Shown: piece after piece, positions 20,505 to 33,480 of the stretch
How the letters are laid out: each line of letters begins with the position of its first letter
Position numbering within the stretch: position 1 is the stretch's first letter
NCBI RefSeq assembly: GCF_028476545.1
Contig: NW_026732707.1
Span: 62,001-126,000 of the forward strand
Direction of reading: 5' to 3'
Origin: Physella acuta
Lineage: Eukaryota; Mollusca; Gastropoda; Physidae
Length of the DNA: 64,000 nucleotides
Program-made: the position numbers and the translations under genes
The notes under the pieces: generated by a model
What the model saw: the letters and a program-made list of their open reading frames with translations, nothing else
Told to the model about the DNA's origin: nothing
Databases searched by the model: none

Positions 20505-21885
20505 ATGACTGGAGAGCCGATGGTTACAGATGGAGACAAGGTGGCTCGTGTACTCGAAGCACTATAACCAAAAAATATTTCAAGATATACACCGGTCCGG
20601 GTCAATGGAGCAAAGGCTTCACTAGAATAGCCCATTTTCACCCTGACCATCCAAAAGCTGTTCTGATACAGTACTTGGGCGACGAAACAGTGGCTAGGGA
20701 CTTTGCACATGGCAATGCCAGCAAATCGACCAAAAATTATGTTAGAACACAACCTGGCGTTCTGAACAAAATCAAAGAAAGCTGGGGTAGTTGAACAGCT
20801 CGTAAGGTCTATCAAACGCTGGTAGAGGAAGGAAACCCCTCAAGCTCTACATCAGTCCCTCGTGATCAAGAGCAAGTCCGTTGTGCATTGAAGGCAAGTA
20901 GCAGAAAATTTAGACTATCAAGGGATGTCTTGTGTAATTTGCATGAAATTGCCTTGGATACCAATTTTGTACGCCACATCACGTCCCACCCAGACCTAAC
21001 TCTTGTAATGTGGATGGATGAGACCATTCAAGTATTTCGGGACACTTTAAAGAAAACGAACAGTTGTCATATGTCACGACATTCTGCCTAGGGGATTTTT
21101 ACGTCTCAGTGCTTTTGTTTCGTAAAACGGAATTCACGAATGAACCAGTTATACCACTTGCCTTCATGATTCATGAAAGGAAAACAACAAAGACTCATGA
21201 AATTTTTTGGCAACACATCAAGTCTGTTTGCCCAGAGCTGAATACCTCTAAGCAAGTCATTATAGTCACAGACCAGGAAAAGTCTATAATTGCAATCCAG
21301 GGCAGTTTTCCAAATCTGCAGCGTTTTATGTGTTGGAACCATGTACTGCAGGACTGCAAGCGATGGCTTAGGTCCCATGGAGTACAGTCCTCTGATGAAA
21401 TGGCATATTATATTGACACTGTAAAATCCCCTCTGCAGGCAACAAGTGAAGAAGAATACAAGGATAACTTCATATCTCTTATTTCCAGATGGAGCTTACA
21501 TTTTACAGAGTATTTCAGCAAAAATGTTCACCCATCAATGAACAAACTGGGCTCTTGGGTCTTAGCAGATTACGGCCTTTCCGAAATCTCAGCGAACCAA
21601 AGTGAATCGTTTAATGCTGTACTTAAAAGAACTCATAACTGGGAGGAAGCGCCTGTTGACGCTATGGTCCTGGGCCTCTTAAGGCTTGGACAGTTCTACG
21701 TCACAGAAACTTACAAAGGACGAAGGCTCATGAGAAATTGGCTTCTTAAGGACGATTTTGTTTATCTGTATAGGGAGAAGCATACCGTCATTCCGCCTGC
21801 AGTTAACCCCAATGACATAGTTGAAAGAATTCGAGAGAATTTACAACAAGAAGCAGTTTTAGTTACTGCACCCTTAGGCAGAGGC
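20505..21885 (+). CDS. MULE transposase, main exon (broken)
   Basis: This is the part carrying the end of the CG-1-like region (20505-20791) and the MULE domain (about 20795-21870). The stop at 20792 and the frame change near 21070 are direct in the sequence. From 21064 a 270-residue stretch is open and well conserved in pattern, so decay is recent. The protein is DNA-binding and cuts and pastes its own element in the nucleus when intact. Confidence 0.7.
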
Positions 21886-22140
21886 GTAGCTAGGGGAGGG
21901 CGGCCGCCCCGGGCGCCGACCCTAGGGGGGTGCCAATTGGGGTATAACATAATTTTAAAAGCTCATTTTAAGCTGCAGTTTTGAATTATAAACAGTCAAA
22001 GTAAAGAAATTTAAAGGCTGAGAGCCTTTGCATACTGATTTAACTGTTTTCTACCTTGATTGTGTAACTGTAAAACGTATATCCTTAAGAAACAGTGATT
22101 GAAAAAAAACGCTTTCCAGCATTCATAGATGGGGGGGGGG
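21886..22140. mobile_element. Transposon end fragment, 'GGCGTAGCTAGGGG' terminus
   Basis: It begins CAGAGGCGTAGCTAGGGGAG and has a GC-rich palindromic segment near 21901-21915 (GGCCGCCCCGGGCGCC). Short AT-rich filler leads to a G-homopolymer and GGCGC at 22129-22144. Such termini are common on non-autonomous DNA transposons of many invertebrates. It truncates the MULE at its left and meets the gag fossil at its right. Confidence 0.5.
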
Positions 22141-22976
22141 GGCGCTATGCACTTATAGCAAGTTGCTGACTTGAACTTGCATTGATGAGATGCATGGGGA
22201 CCGTTGCATCGAAGACATTTTTGATAATTATTACTAGATTTAGATCTAGGATTTGAACTTGCAGGCTGTTTAGCATAAGTTGAGCTGCTCTGATGGGGTT
22301 GGTGTTTGTTGACTAACCTGCTGTCTACTGCATGGATCTCTGAAGGCGCCAGAGATCTGGCCGCATCGGATGACTGCTGGAATGAAGTTGCAAGTTGTAT
22401 TGCTTTTTCCAATGTTAGATCTGACTCGAGAAGCAACTTTCTTTGAACATCAGGGCTGTTTACACCTGTCACAAACTTTTCACATAGTCTGTCGGACAGC
22501 GTGTCACCGAATTCACAGAATTCACTTAGATGACGTAAAGCAACAACATATTCTGATATTGATTCGTTTGGTTGACGAGTCCTACCGTCAAATCTGGTTC
22601 TACACAGGAACTTTGGTGGTGCAGGCGCATGATGGTCTGTTACGAGTTTGCTCAGCTCGTGAAAGCTCTTGGTAGCTGGACTAGCTGGTGCGCATAAGTC
22701 CTTTAATAGCCTAAATTGTTGAGGCCCTATGACTGTTAACAAAACAGCTCTCTTTTTGGCTTCTATCGTCACGTCGTTAGCTTCAAGGTAAAAGCTTAAC
22801 CTATCTAGATAATCATGAATGGTTTCTTCATTCGAATTAAATTCTTTTATCTGGCCATACCGCGCCATTATCCTACAAATACTTAGCAAAAATGCTCTAG
22901 CAAGCTTCTTCTTAAGTAAGCATGTGCTCTTTTTGGTGGATGATTAATCCTCGTCGCCAATGAAGTGGATTGAGAT
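22141..22976 (-). mobile_element. Ty3/Gypsy fossil: LTR end, leader and gag, inverted
   Basis: On the - strand a gag-like protein with a capsid-type region and a zinc-knuckle Cys pattern near its end is readable at about 22150-22870. Upstream on that strand is a leader opening TTGGCGACGAGG (primer-binding type) and the last bases of an LTR (TCAATCCACTTCA). The same LTR end closes the pol fossil at 26114, so both belong to one family. The piece is cut short and inverted relative to pol. It is broken and is treated as a fossil. Confidence 0.75.
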
Positions 22977-25900
22977 CTAATGGCATCATAAAGAAGGTAG
23001 ACTATTCCGATTGGGCAACGCCCATTGTGCCAGTGTTAAAGAAGGATGGTTCTGTAAGAATTTGTGGGAACTATAAAGCTACACTGAATAAGCAAATAGA
23101 GCTAAATAGGTACCCTATTCCTAACATTGAGGAAATTTCTTTGAATTTAGCAGGAGGAGACAAATTCAATGAATTAGACTTTAGTCATGCTTACACTCAA
23201 CTAGAACTTCATCCAGATTCAAAAGTCTATACGACAATAAACACACATAAGGGACACTACCAATATGAAAGACTATGTTTTGGTATATCATTTAGCCCTG
23301 GAATTTTCCAGGCTGTCATGGACAGTATTTTTCAGGACATTCCAAATATTTGCATTTACTTTGACAATGTATACATAACTGGTAAGAATGACAATGAACA
23401 TCTTAAAACACTTGATAAAGTCTTGAAAATAGTTGGTGAAAAGGGTTTAAAGATAAACAAAGATAAATGTCAATTCATGCTGACAGATATTAGTTTTCTG
23501 GGTTATAGTTTGAGCAAGCAGGGTCTCAGACCTCAACCTGAGAAAACAAAAGCCATTAAAGAAGCACCCAAACCTGAAAATACCCAACAGCTAAGAGCTT
23601 TTTTGGGCTTGATAAATTGCTATGCGAAGTTCATAGGGAATCTGTCTGGTAAACTATCACCACTGTACAAGCTGCTGCAGAAAAATGCAACTTGGCACTG
23701 GGGTAAACAACAAGATGCTGCTTTTAATGCAGCAAAAGAAGCTTTGTCTTCTGACACTTTGTTAACTCACTATGACCCAGGGAAAAGACTTATCCTAACA
23801 TGTGATGCTTCACCAGATGGTGTAGGAGCAGTTTTATCCCACATAGATGAAAATGGTGACAGACCCATTGCTTTTGCCAGTAGATCTTTGAACCAGGCTG
23901 AGAAAAATTATTCTCAGTTAGATAGGGAAGGCTTAGGCATCATTTTCACAAGTTTCTGTTTGGTAGGGAGTTCACCATCTTTACAGATCATAAGCCATTG
24001 CTGGGTTTGTTTGGGGAAAACAAACCCCTGCCTGAGCATGCCTCACCAAGGGTTCAAAGGTGGGTTATCACACTAGCCGCATACAATTATGAATTGAAAT
24101 ACAAACCTGGATCTGAGAATAGTGCAGATAGTCTTAGTCGTTTACCTTTAAAAAACCAAAGCCTTAGTTATGTACCAGAAGATGTATTTGTTCTTTTCAC
24201 TATCATGGATAACTCCAATATAAATGTGAATGATGTTAAGAGAGAAACACAAAAAGACGAGTGCTTGATAAAAGTATATGAGTAATGTAAGAATGGTTGG
24301 CCTGAAGAGTCAGTGAATGATGATTTAAGGCCATATAAAATAAGAAAAATAGAGTTAAGTCTAGAAGATGGATGTGTGCTATGGGGGTCAAGGGTTATTA
24401 TCCCTAAAATGTTACAAAAAGAAGTTTTAAGAACCTTACATGATACTCATCTTGGTTCTTCCAAAATGAAGAGTCTTGCACGATCGTGGTTATGGTGGCC
24501 ACATATGGATGCTGATATTGAAAAATATGTAAAGCTTTGTTCAAGCTGTGCACAACATTCAAATCAACCAGCTACAGCACCTTTGCAAAACTGGGATTGG
24601 CCAATCGAACCATGGAGACGTATCCATATAGATTTTGCAGGACTCTTCATGGACAAAATGTTCTTAATTGTTATTGATTCACATTCTAAGTGGTTAGAAG
24701 TTAAAATCATGAACACAATCACTGCAAGTGATACCATTATAGAACTTAAGGAAATATTTTCAACTCATGGATTACCTGATCAAATTGTTTCAAATAATGG
24801 GCCTAGTTTCACTGCTCATGAATTTAAACTGTTTTGTGTAGCAAATGGTATTGAGCATATAACCACATCACCCTAACACCATCCTGGGAATGGTTTGGCT
24901 GAAAGAGCGGTAGGCATATTCAAAACCGCTATGGTAAAAATGGGTACCGGTAACAAATTTTCTTTCAGGGAAAGAGTAAACAGGTTCTTAGCCAAATACA
25001 ACACAACTCCTCATATAACAACAGGTGTTGCACCATGCGAATTGCTGTGTGGTAGGAAAATTAAAACTCACCTTGACCTACTACATCCAACTGTTCAAAG
25101 GTCTGTTTCCCAACATCAACATACACAAAAATTAAATCATGACAAAACATCAATTGAGAGATAATTTGGGGTTAATGATAATGTGTATCTGAGAAATTAT
25201 GGGAGAGGGGAAAAATGGATGCCAGGTCAAATTGTTCAATGTACAGGACCTGTGTCTTATAAAGTAAAAACAAATAATGGACTTATTGTCCGTAGACATG
25301 CAGACCAGTTAAAAATAACTTGTGCAGATAATAAGTGTGAGTCTATCAATCCCGCCAGATCTGACCGGTTCACACCAATTCAGTTTGTTCCACAACCAAA
25401 GTCTGTTGATATGAGTGAACCAAGTATTCTAGAGTCAGAAAATGTAAATTCTGGAATTAATGATTTAGATCCTGGACTTCCTGAGCTAGAGAGTCCAGAT
25501 GGTCAGAATCTTGAGTCACCAAATCAACAGCCACTGAGAAGGTCAAACAGGACAATCAAAGTCCCAGATAAGTTAGACCTTTGATTTTAAAGCTTAAGAG
25601 TACTTTGACATCATTGTTTTGTATTTTAATTATGTTTGTAGCATATTTTGCATTTGTTTGTAAGGATTTAATCTACCAAATGATTCAAATCATATAATGT
25701 TCATGTTACAATATATTTAGTGATTTATTAAATTGTTTAACATTTCGGAAGGAATGCATATGTTTTGTATTGACTTTTGAAGTGTTATAAATTGAAAAGG
25801 GATCATTGTTCAATCTTTCTTTTATTATTGCTTGGCAATTCTAATGTTTTAAACTAAAGAAGGAAATAGCAAGGTGATTTTAAGATACTATCATTTATTC

Positions 25901-26114
25901 TCTTGAAAGCTATGTTATTATTTACTAAGGGTAAAGGGATGTAATATATTAAGCTTTATGTTGGGGGGAACTCATTCTTCTTGTATTAGTCTTATAATGT
26001 TGAGTGATGTCCCTTGCATGTTGTTTCCGATACAGAATAAACAAGGCGTACATAAAATGGCTTCCTCGTCTGTTGTATTATCTGTCTAGAATTATAAGAT
26101 CTCAATCCACTTCA
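22977..26114 (+). mobile_element. Ty3/Gypsy fossil: pol and 3' LTR
   Basis: On the + strand the order is reverse transcriptase (about 22977-23560), RNase H (about 23700-24150), integrase with its zinc finger and core (about 24310-25160), a C-terminal tail (to 25584), non-coding sequence, a purine tract and a 3' LTR of about 175 bp (25940-26114, TG...CA). The copy lacks protease and its own 5' LTR here and has several breaks. Family membership is Metaviridae-type (Ty3/Gypsy). Relative age: fairly young, since long stretches are open. Fossil. Confidence 0.88.
25940..26114 (+). repeat. 3' LTR of the Ty3/Gypsy fossil
   Basis: It starts TGTAATATATTAAGC after a purine-rich AAGGGTAAAGGGA and ends TCAATCCACTTCA. 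The last 13 bases match the LTR remnant by the gag fossil at 22963-22976. An AATAAA lies at about 26036. Confidence 0.65.
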
Positions 26115-26865
26115 GTTTCCATGACCGTTTGACAGACTACGCCATGTCTTTACTGTTTTTTTTTTACTGCTGTACTATTCCGGAATAATAACTGACGCTA
26201 TATCGACTATATCGTAAGATTGCCCACACTTTAAAAAAAAATTCCTTTTTTCTCTCTCTCAGATTACGTTGTAACTTGACTGAGCGTTGTGTTGTTATGT
26301 TTAGTAAGCTTGTTTTATAAGGTGCAGATTAGATTTGTGAACTTGTTGGTATTTTTAAAAATAATACAATTTATGATTAGTTGATTATCTTTTCAAAAAT
26401 ATTACATAAGGCTAGGAGTTACCATAGTTTTAATAGGTAGATTAGTTAACCCTACCCACACCCGTATTAGGCTTTATATTATCAAATAAGAGATAATCTA
26501 CACAAATAATAGTTGACCTACACAAATCATGTACATAAAGCAAAAACCAGTCATCGTTCATAAAAGCAGTTGATCTACTGTTATGTTCGGGCGAGACACT
26601 TCTGTTCATGTACAATTCAAACACATGTTTTGCTATTTATTATGCATCCTAATGATGTAATTTTATGTATTATTAAAAATAAAAATAAAAACTGAACACA
26701 AAACAATGACCAAGATTTTTTTTTACATATCTACATCCTATTATAAACAATACAAAATATCTTGATGTAAATAAATGTCATAATATTATTCATTATTAAA
26801 ACTTGCATAATATATTGAATGATGCTAGACAACTAGAAAAACAATAGTGATAAAACCAATGTTAC
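26115..26865. other. AT-rich intergenic DNA
   Basis: No gene, element end or tandem repeat is recognised. Confidence 0.4.
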
Positions 26866-26879
26866 CTGCATTAATATTG

Positions 26880-26898
26880 GTATTATTATTACTATTAC

Positions 26899-26961
<63 letters not shown>

Positions 26962-27003
26962 TATTATTATTATTATTATTATTACTATTGTTATTATTAT
27001 TAC

Positions 27004-27057
<54 letters not shown>
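26880..27057. repeat. (ATT)n trinucleotide microsatellite
   Basis: About 59 triplets of TAT/ATT with scattered ACT and TGT variants. It gives poly-Asn, poly-Ile or poly-Leu in translation, which is an artefact. Confidence 0.97.
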
Positions 27058-27058
<1 letters not shown>

Positions 27059-28872
27059 CAACTATTCATACATAAAAGAAAGAAGAAGTCGATAATTTGA
27101 GTGCTGAGTGGTAACCATAAAACATTTCCTCTTGTTGTCTTTATTTCTATTTAGTGCTCGAATTATTCGCTACTTTGAATTATTAAATTGTACCTGGGAG
27201 GTGGGGGGAGGGGGGCGGGGTTAGCATAATCGCATGTTGGAGGGGTAGGGGTTGATGTACCAAAATGTAACTTAGTTGGGGATTTGTTTCATAAAATGTG
27301 TTTTTTTCTTGGGGGGGGGGGAGGGGAGAGGGGGGGGGGAGGGGGGGGAGGGGGGATGGTTTTTAGAAATTTCCTCGGTGAAAGCGTTAGGAGCGTCGTG
27401 GGGCGGTATCTGGAGCCACCGGTTACACTACATGAGGAGCGTTTGGTGTGAGCCCATAGTGCTAAAGGGGAAGACCGGGATAAAGTGGATGCGCCTGGTG
27501 CAGTTTGACGTTTTAATCAAGAACTACCCCTGTGTAGTCAATAAGTATAGGGTGGGCTGAGGTTTATGGCTTTACTAAATGATACAGTATATATTATATA
27601 TCGTTTGACTGATAGTTATTGTTTTACTCTTATTTTGTATAGGGGGCGCGGTTGTTACGTTAATTTAAGGGTCGTCGGTAAATGACATCATACTGCAAAG
27701 CAAAGTTTACCCCACCCCTATCGCCACACGTCGCCATAAAATGAGAGAAATTTTTCTCTCAAACTAAAACACAAATTTTCATCCCTCTCCCCCCCCCCCC
27801 CCTCCCCCATAAACCTATGCACATCCTCCCTAAAATAAATACAGTTTTAGTGAAAATGAACATGTTTTCATTTTTAAAACTTCATTTTAAAAGTTTGATC
27901 GAACTTTCTTATCCCCTCCGCTCCCCACCTTACCCCTTGTTACAGATCTTTACCAAAGTCAGGAGCCACTCCTCCAAGGTGTGTGATTCGCGATACAAAT
28001 AATTGTCACAAAACATTGCAGATTCCTGATACAAAATTAAATAATGGTCACTAAAAGCTGTCATATTTGCGTGACAAATAATGGTCGCAGTGCGTTTTCA
28101 AGATGTTGATTTCTTCATCAAGCTAAATTGACAATGCAAAGTTGCCACCTCTTTATAATTTTTGGTCGATACTAAGACTGATATTTTAGGTCACATTGTT
28201 ATTGTTGAAATCTAGTTACTGCAGGCAGAAAAAAAAATTGTAAGTTTGTATTTTGAAATTGTCAACTTTAGTCATGGGCCGGGGCAGGAATAGATCTATA
28301 TTAAAAGACAATATTTTAAAAAATATGCCACAAAACCCTTTAGAATACTCATAGTACTAATTGTAAAACAAGTTGAACCTTCACCACTATTTAATGCTTA
28401 TTGAAAATCGAATTACATTGGCTCTACGAAATCAACATTTTAAAACCAACGTTTTTAGGTTGGTACCCTTTGATCTACGAGCATGAATAATATGTGTCTC
28501 TGAGTAAAAAAATTGGTATAGGTCTAAATCTAGTACAATGAATATCGATCACAATTCAATTCTATAAGATTTTAGATATGCAAATGGTAAAAAAGAGAGT
28601 TTGATAGTGTGTACATTGATAAAAATTGTAATAGAAAAAAAAACTACTCATTTTATAAATCTAAGCAAATATTAAATTTTTTCGTAAATCATTAAAAAGA
28701 TAATATGTTACAAATACTATACATGGTCACAACCGTTCAAAAATCACAAAGGACAAGAGAACAAAATGTCAATAGAAATAGGACACTGTTTTAATTCTTA
28801 AGCAGGTGTCCATGTACTCGAGGCGTTTTATCCAGTTGAATTACGAAATGTACAATTATAGACATAATATGT
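27058..28872. other. Intergenic DNA with G-rich runs and a lone MITE end
   Basis: G-homopolymer-rich DNA at 27198-27215 and 27310-27355, a C-rich run at 27789-27805, and a single MITE-like terminus (GGGTCGTCGGTAAATGACATC) at about 27668. No coding signal. Confidence 0.4.
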
Positions 28873-29311
28873 AAGGCGTTGTCCATAAATGACGTCACAC
28901 TCAACTGTTAGAAATACGAGTTCGGACTATTGCATAAAAAGTATGGGGGTGGGGTGGGGGTAAGTTGGAGGTTTATAAAGATTGATGTCACAGTTTTGCA
29001 TTTGAAAGTAAATTTTCAAACGGGGTTTGTTAATCTTTTAATAATATGCCTGACTTTTTATCAAAATTTATCCTTTAGAAGCCGTTAGTCTATAGAGCAG
29101 ATAAGGTAGCAGTAGATGTCACCTGCGAATATGAACTAGGCATATGAAGGGATAGTGTTGTGAACTCTATGCCCAGCCGTCCCTAACCTAAATAATAACC
29201 CAGCTCAGTTAAAGCTATTTTCAAGGATGTGCAGTTGCGTGTGTGTGTGTGGGGGGGGGGGGGGGGGTAAAAGTCTTTAAAAGAAACGTGCCGCCATTTA
29301 TGGATGACCCT
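28873..29311. mobile_element. ~440-bp MITE, 'CCATAAATGACGTCAC' family
   Basis: The left end is AGGCGTTGTCCATAAATGAC. The right end, inverted, is AGGGTCATCCATAAATGGCG. G-runs lie inside at 28945-28962 and 29251-29267. It also holds a SINE-like piece around 29100-29165. Confidence 0.65.
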
Positions 29312-32121
29312 TTAACAGTAAATGTGCTTTTTTTTTAAATATAGAAATGTGAAATATTATCAGGGATCGTGCACATAATATATAACGCAATGAGGATTTC
29401 GAGTATTTATAATATTAGCAAGTTTTTTCTTCAGCCACAAAGTCTGTTAGTTTGCGTTCATTGTAATTCCATTTTCATTGTAATTCCATTTTTATCAACT
29501 ACATATATGCCTACAGCAATCTCTTTCGTATTTTGTATATATATTCAAGTATTTTTGATGAATGTCTAAATTTTCATCAAATTTGATGTTAAATTATTCA
29601 TCACAAATTAATTTAAAGATGCAAAAATAATTACAAAAATTAAGTAAATAAATATACATAAAATAATTATACATCACAAATCGCAAGCTTTAAAATTACT
29701 TAGTTAAGAAAATTCGGAACGGAGAGAATAAATATGATAAAATAGATTAACATGGTAAACATCAACTTACTTTTATATTTTTAAAATTCCAACATCAGCA
29801 TTTTATTCTATGATGTAAGGCGTTGGTAGCTTTAACTAAAAGCTTATTTGACCGTATATGTTAGGGTTAGGTTAAGGCTTCCACTTGTAATGTACCTTAT
29901 TATTAATAGATTTATATTGCATTGTTGAATTTAGGCAAAACGTTAATCTATGATTTTTGCTATCACAGAAAAACATTTTAGGACAGTGATGTGTATGTGT
30001 GTGTGTGGTGTGCGTGTACATGTGAGAGTGGGGGTGATTCTTAGTATGGGCTGTATGGGGTGTATGGGGTCTCATCCTAGCCTATTCTGGCCTTAACCTA
30101 ACCCTAACGTATTTGGACCCAATATAAAACAGTGGGTACATCAGGGGAGGTCGTTTATGTGGAGATCGACGCTTTTTCCCATCCTATTTTAAGTTAAATA
30201 ATATATTGTTATACAATGTTACATATTTTTGTTATACAATGCTATATAATATTTTGTTATTAATATGTTGTTATAAATGTTATATAACACGCTTTTATGT
30301 TGTGTTATAGAATATGTTTTATATTATGTTGATATATGTTTCACATGGTGTTGTATAAATGTTATATAATATGTACACGATCCATTAGGTTCTTATTAGC
30401 TTGTGTGCAAAACTTTTTTTGTTAATGAATATGATACCTATGCAGAGTATATACGAATACTCTATAATTTAAGCTGTTCATTTTTTAAAAAAATATTCAA
30501 GTTGCAAATGTAAACAAAAAAAAACACAAAATAATGCAAACATATCCATTTAAATAGAATAATATCCATCTTGTAACATAGAAATATGTAACCTTTTTTA
30601 AAAATATATAATGTTGGAAACAATTGATATTGATATCAGGTGAATTAGACAAAGAGATTAAGGAAATTAAATCACAGTCAGGAAGTCACAACTCTTCTTT
30701 GATATAGAAAGCAATGAGACAAATTGTACAACTAAAATAAAATAACAACACATCTATAGTTTTCTAACAATTAAAGCAGTAATGACTTGTCTGAATGTGT
30801 GATATCACAACACACATACTTCAAGAAAACAGATTCAGCACTATGAAAAGATTTATTTAGATAAAGAAAACATTGATATTTTATTCTAATATTTACATAC
30901 CAGTTTTATATTCAAGTCATATTTCTAAAGAAATTTCATCTGCATTTGAATAAACAACTCTTAACTGCAGATAATAATTTAATTCATAATTGTAAATACT
31001 CTGGATATATAATTATATATGTGGACTGCCCAAGGTTTTGTTCTACCTAAAACCTAATTCAACTTTTAAATGAACTTCCTATGCCGTGTGAGCTATGTAA
31101 TGGATTTTCTTTGCACAATTATAGCAATACAAATATAAAAAATAATAATTTAGTGTATAAGAACATATTCTAAATTGTTTTAAAATTTTCGGATTTATTG
31201 AGCAAAATAAAAAATGAGTCTAGATTGTTTTCTGCCTACATAAGAAAGAATAAATGTCAAAACACATTATAAAATATGATTAGTAAATAGCCTTGAGACA
31301 TCAATGCATTAATATTTCAAAAGAAATAAAAAGGCATTTTAAAGTGTGGTGAAATAAGTCACACAGCGTTAACAAGATGTAAGAATGGCATCTTTGAATA
31401 TGCCCAAGAACTCATTATTCTAGCCTACTTTTCTACCAATTGGTTTTCTATTTGAACTCACCCAAGTAAATATCTCAAGAAATATTGCAAAAACAAATTG
31501 AATATGGTTTCATTTTCTTGCTGTTTATTAAACGTTAACTAATTAACGGTGTCCATAATTAATACAATGAGAGAAGTTTGCCCTTAAAGAAGAAAAAAAC
31601 TTTTTATAGTTTATTCAACCAAATATAAAGACCAATTTTATACAGTAACGGATAATGGTTAGCAGGGTGTGGGGAGAGGGGGGTTTGTGGGAATATAATT
31701 AATTTACTATAGTAACATATATCAAAAAAACTAAAACTATAAACATAGTACTAATAATATATTCAAATGTATTGAACTTTATTTAAGGGTGAATCTTCTC
31801 CCCACAAAGTTTTTTTTTGGATACACAAAAGTACATTTCCGTAGTTTATAAACAACTATTATAAAAAATGTATTACCAGATGACAAGTCTACTGAAGATA
31901 ATAATGCAACAGAATATTCTGACAAACCACTGAGCACGTGGATTCCTCTTTGCTATTTTATTCGGGTAACATAACATTTTGCCAATACTGCATTTAATAA
32001 ACAACTTTCACACAAAGCTTAATGTGTAGCAGTAGGGTATAAGGTACACATTTATTTTTAATTTAAAAAACACTAAATATTTTATAATAAATTAATAAGT
32101 CTTCCACATTTGTTAAGGATA

Positions 32122-32196
<75 letters not shown>

Positions 32197-33060
32197 CTCG
32201 AATTTATTATATATTCTTCAACGGAGTTACCACAAATGAGCTTTGAATTGAAAAAAAAATGCATTAAAAATATTTCTCAGATCAAGTTCTGATTATGGGT
32301 CGCTACAGAGAAAAATTAATAAAACAAAACAAAAAATTATTACCCGCTATAAAAACAAAATCTTTTATAAGATTTTTCTTATAGTATTATAAAACATGCA
32401 GATCAACTCATTTATTTTTTTAACACCGCTAAGTTAGAATGAAAACATAAGGGTAGTATAAAATAATAAAACAAGACTAAATGTAGACCAAAAACATGCT
32501 TAGCTAGTTTTATGTCAAATTCTATTTTTAGAAATAAAAGGTAAAAATACTATGAATTTCTTTTTATTCTACCTGAATGGCATTTTCATTTCTAACTCTA
32601 ACTTATTTTTTAACATTTACGATTTTCGCTTTTCATTTTCAAAACTTACAAGCAGAGAAGAAATACATTTTCTTGCTAATTACTATAGCCAAATAATATT
32701 TTTGTTCAACACCGTTAGTTTTATACTCATGTTATTATTTACAAGCAACTGCTAGGACAGCCATTGTCAAACAACATTTTATATGCCATTATTGTCCATG
32801 ATCATTATTCGGCTAAAGGCGGAACCCAAAAACTTTTTTTTTGTAGCGAAAGTTGTAGAAATAAGTTAAAATGGGAAGTAAATGAGTAAAACACTATGGC
32901 GCCAAAAGAAAGAAAATCGAAACATAACATTAAAAACTATTTTAAAATTGTACAAGACAAAGCATAGACAACTATTCTTGTATAAATGTTGTTTTGTTAG
33001 GGTTGTCGTGCTTTTAGAAAGTGAATCTACTCTAATGGTTGAAGCGTTGGTCAGCATTTT
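29312..33060. other. Very AT-rich intergenic DNA, no gene seen
   Basis: I found no splice-supported or family-supported coding sequence. Short words such as TATATAA and TTATAC recur at 30190-30370 (ATGTTATATAA types), a weak degenerate repeat. A (TA)n lies at 32125-32194. Confidence 0.45.
32125..32194. repeat. (TA)n microsatellite
   Basis: Pure TA run of about 70 bp. Confidence 0.97.
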
Positions 33061-33480
33061 GAAAAGAATCCGTTAAGTTGGCCCAGGGCTGGAAGCTTTG
33101 TATGACCCGCAGCGGTAAGAAAAGAAAATCCTGATGGAAACAGACAAAATACAATGGGGTGAACCGCAGGTGCAATAAACATTCACGATCCTCTTGCAGT
33201 CTGATTTATTAAAAGATTATTGTTGAAATCGGCTATGCCCAGTTGCCTGAGCTTCGGTCGATAAATAAGATGGGGCAGATCGCTGTCGTTTGTCTAAAAA
33301 TGATTGCCTTCAAAGCCAACCAGTAGATGACAATCCCTAAAGGACATCTGCAACTTTTTAGTCCACTGTTGACTCTAGAGCAAGAAGTCAACGAACCGTG
33401 AGAAAAATGTCACTGTTGTTAGTATGATGAAGCGAACACTAGTATCTAATCTCTATACCCTCCCTTTTAATATCGAATTT
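33061..33480. other. Higher-complexity, GC-balanced island without an open frame
   Basis: About 420 bp stand out from the AT-rich surroundings and match no repeat in the window. On the - strand AATAAA occurs near 33205-33210. It could be part of a non-coding transcript, a distant 3' UTR or a regulatory element. Nothing stronger can be said. Confidence 0.3.

Larger units (their letters stand above)
18288..21885 (+). pseudogene. MULE (Mutator-like) transposase gene with CG-1-like N-terminal domain, interrupted
   Basis: An acceptor TTTTTCCTCAG ends at 18287 and is followed by an ATG at 18292 (MEELFNSLPVDFLLRHKPPS and on). The reading is broken by the hairpin array from about 18392. It resumes in phase past a donor at 20360 and an acceptor ending at 20504 (DDWRADGYRWRQ, ending VLIQYLGDE). 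The PPSGT, DGYRW and VLIQYL spacing resembles the CG-1 DNA-binding domain. Then comes a MULE DDE core: DEKSI-type acid in IIVTDQEKSI (Asp codon at 21271), CWNHVLQDC, and the Glu in NQSESFNAVLK (codon at 21604). The usual first Asp (expected in SYDTTF) reads Val here. A stop at 20792-20794 and one frameshift near 21056-21085 break it. The 3' end runs into another transposon at about 21886. It is a recently dead element or domesticated-gene relic. Confidence 0.75.

Noticed and set aside
22370-22675. 101-residue + strand frame
   Set aside because: Shadow of the gag fossil on the other strand.
26825-27095. Poly-Asn, poly-Ile and poly-Leu frames
   Set aside because: (ATT)n microsatellite.
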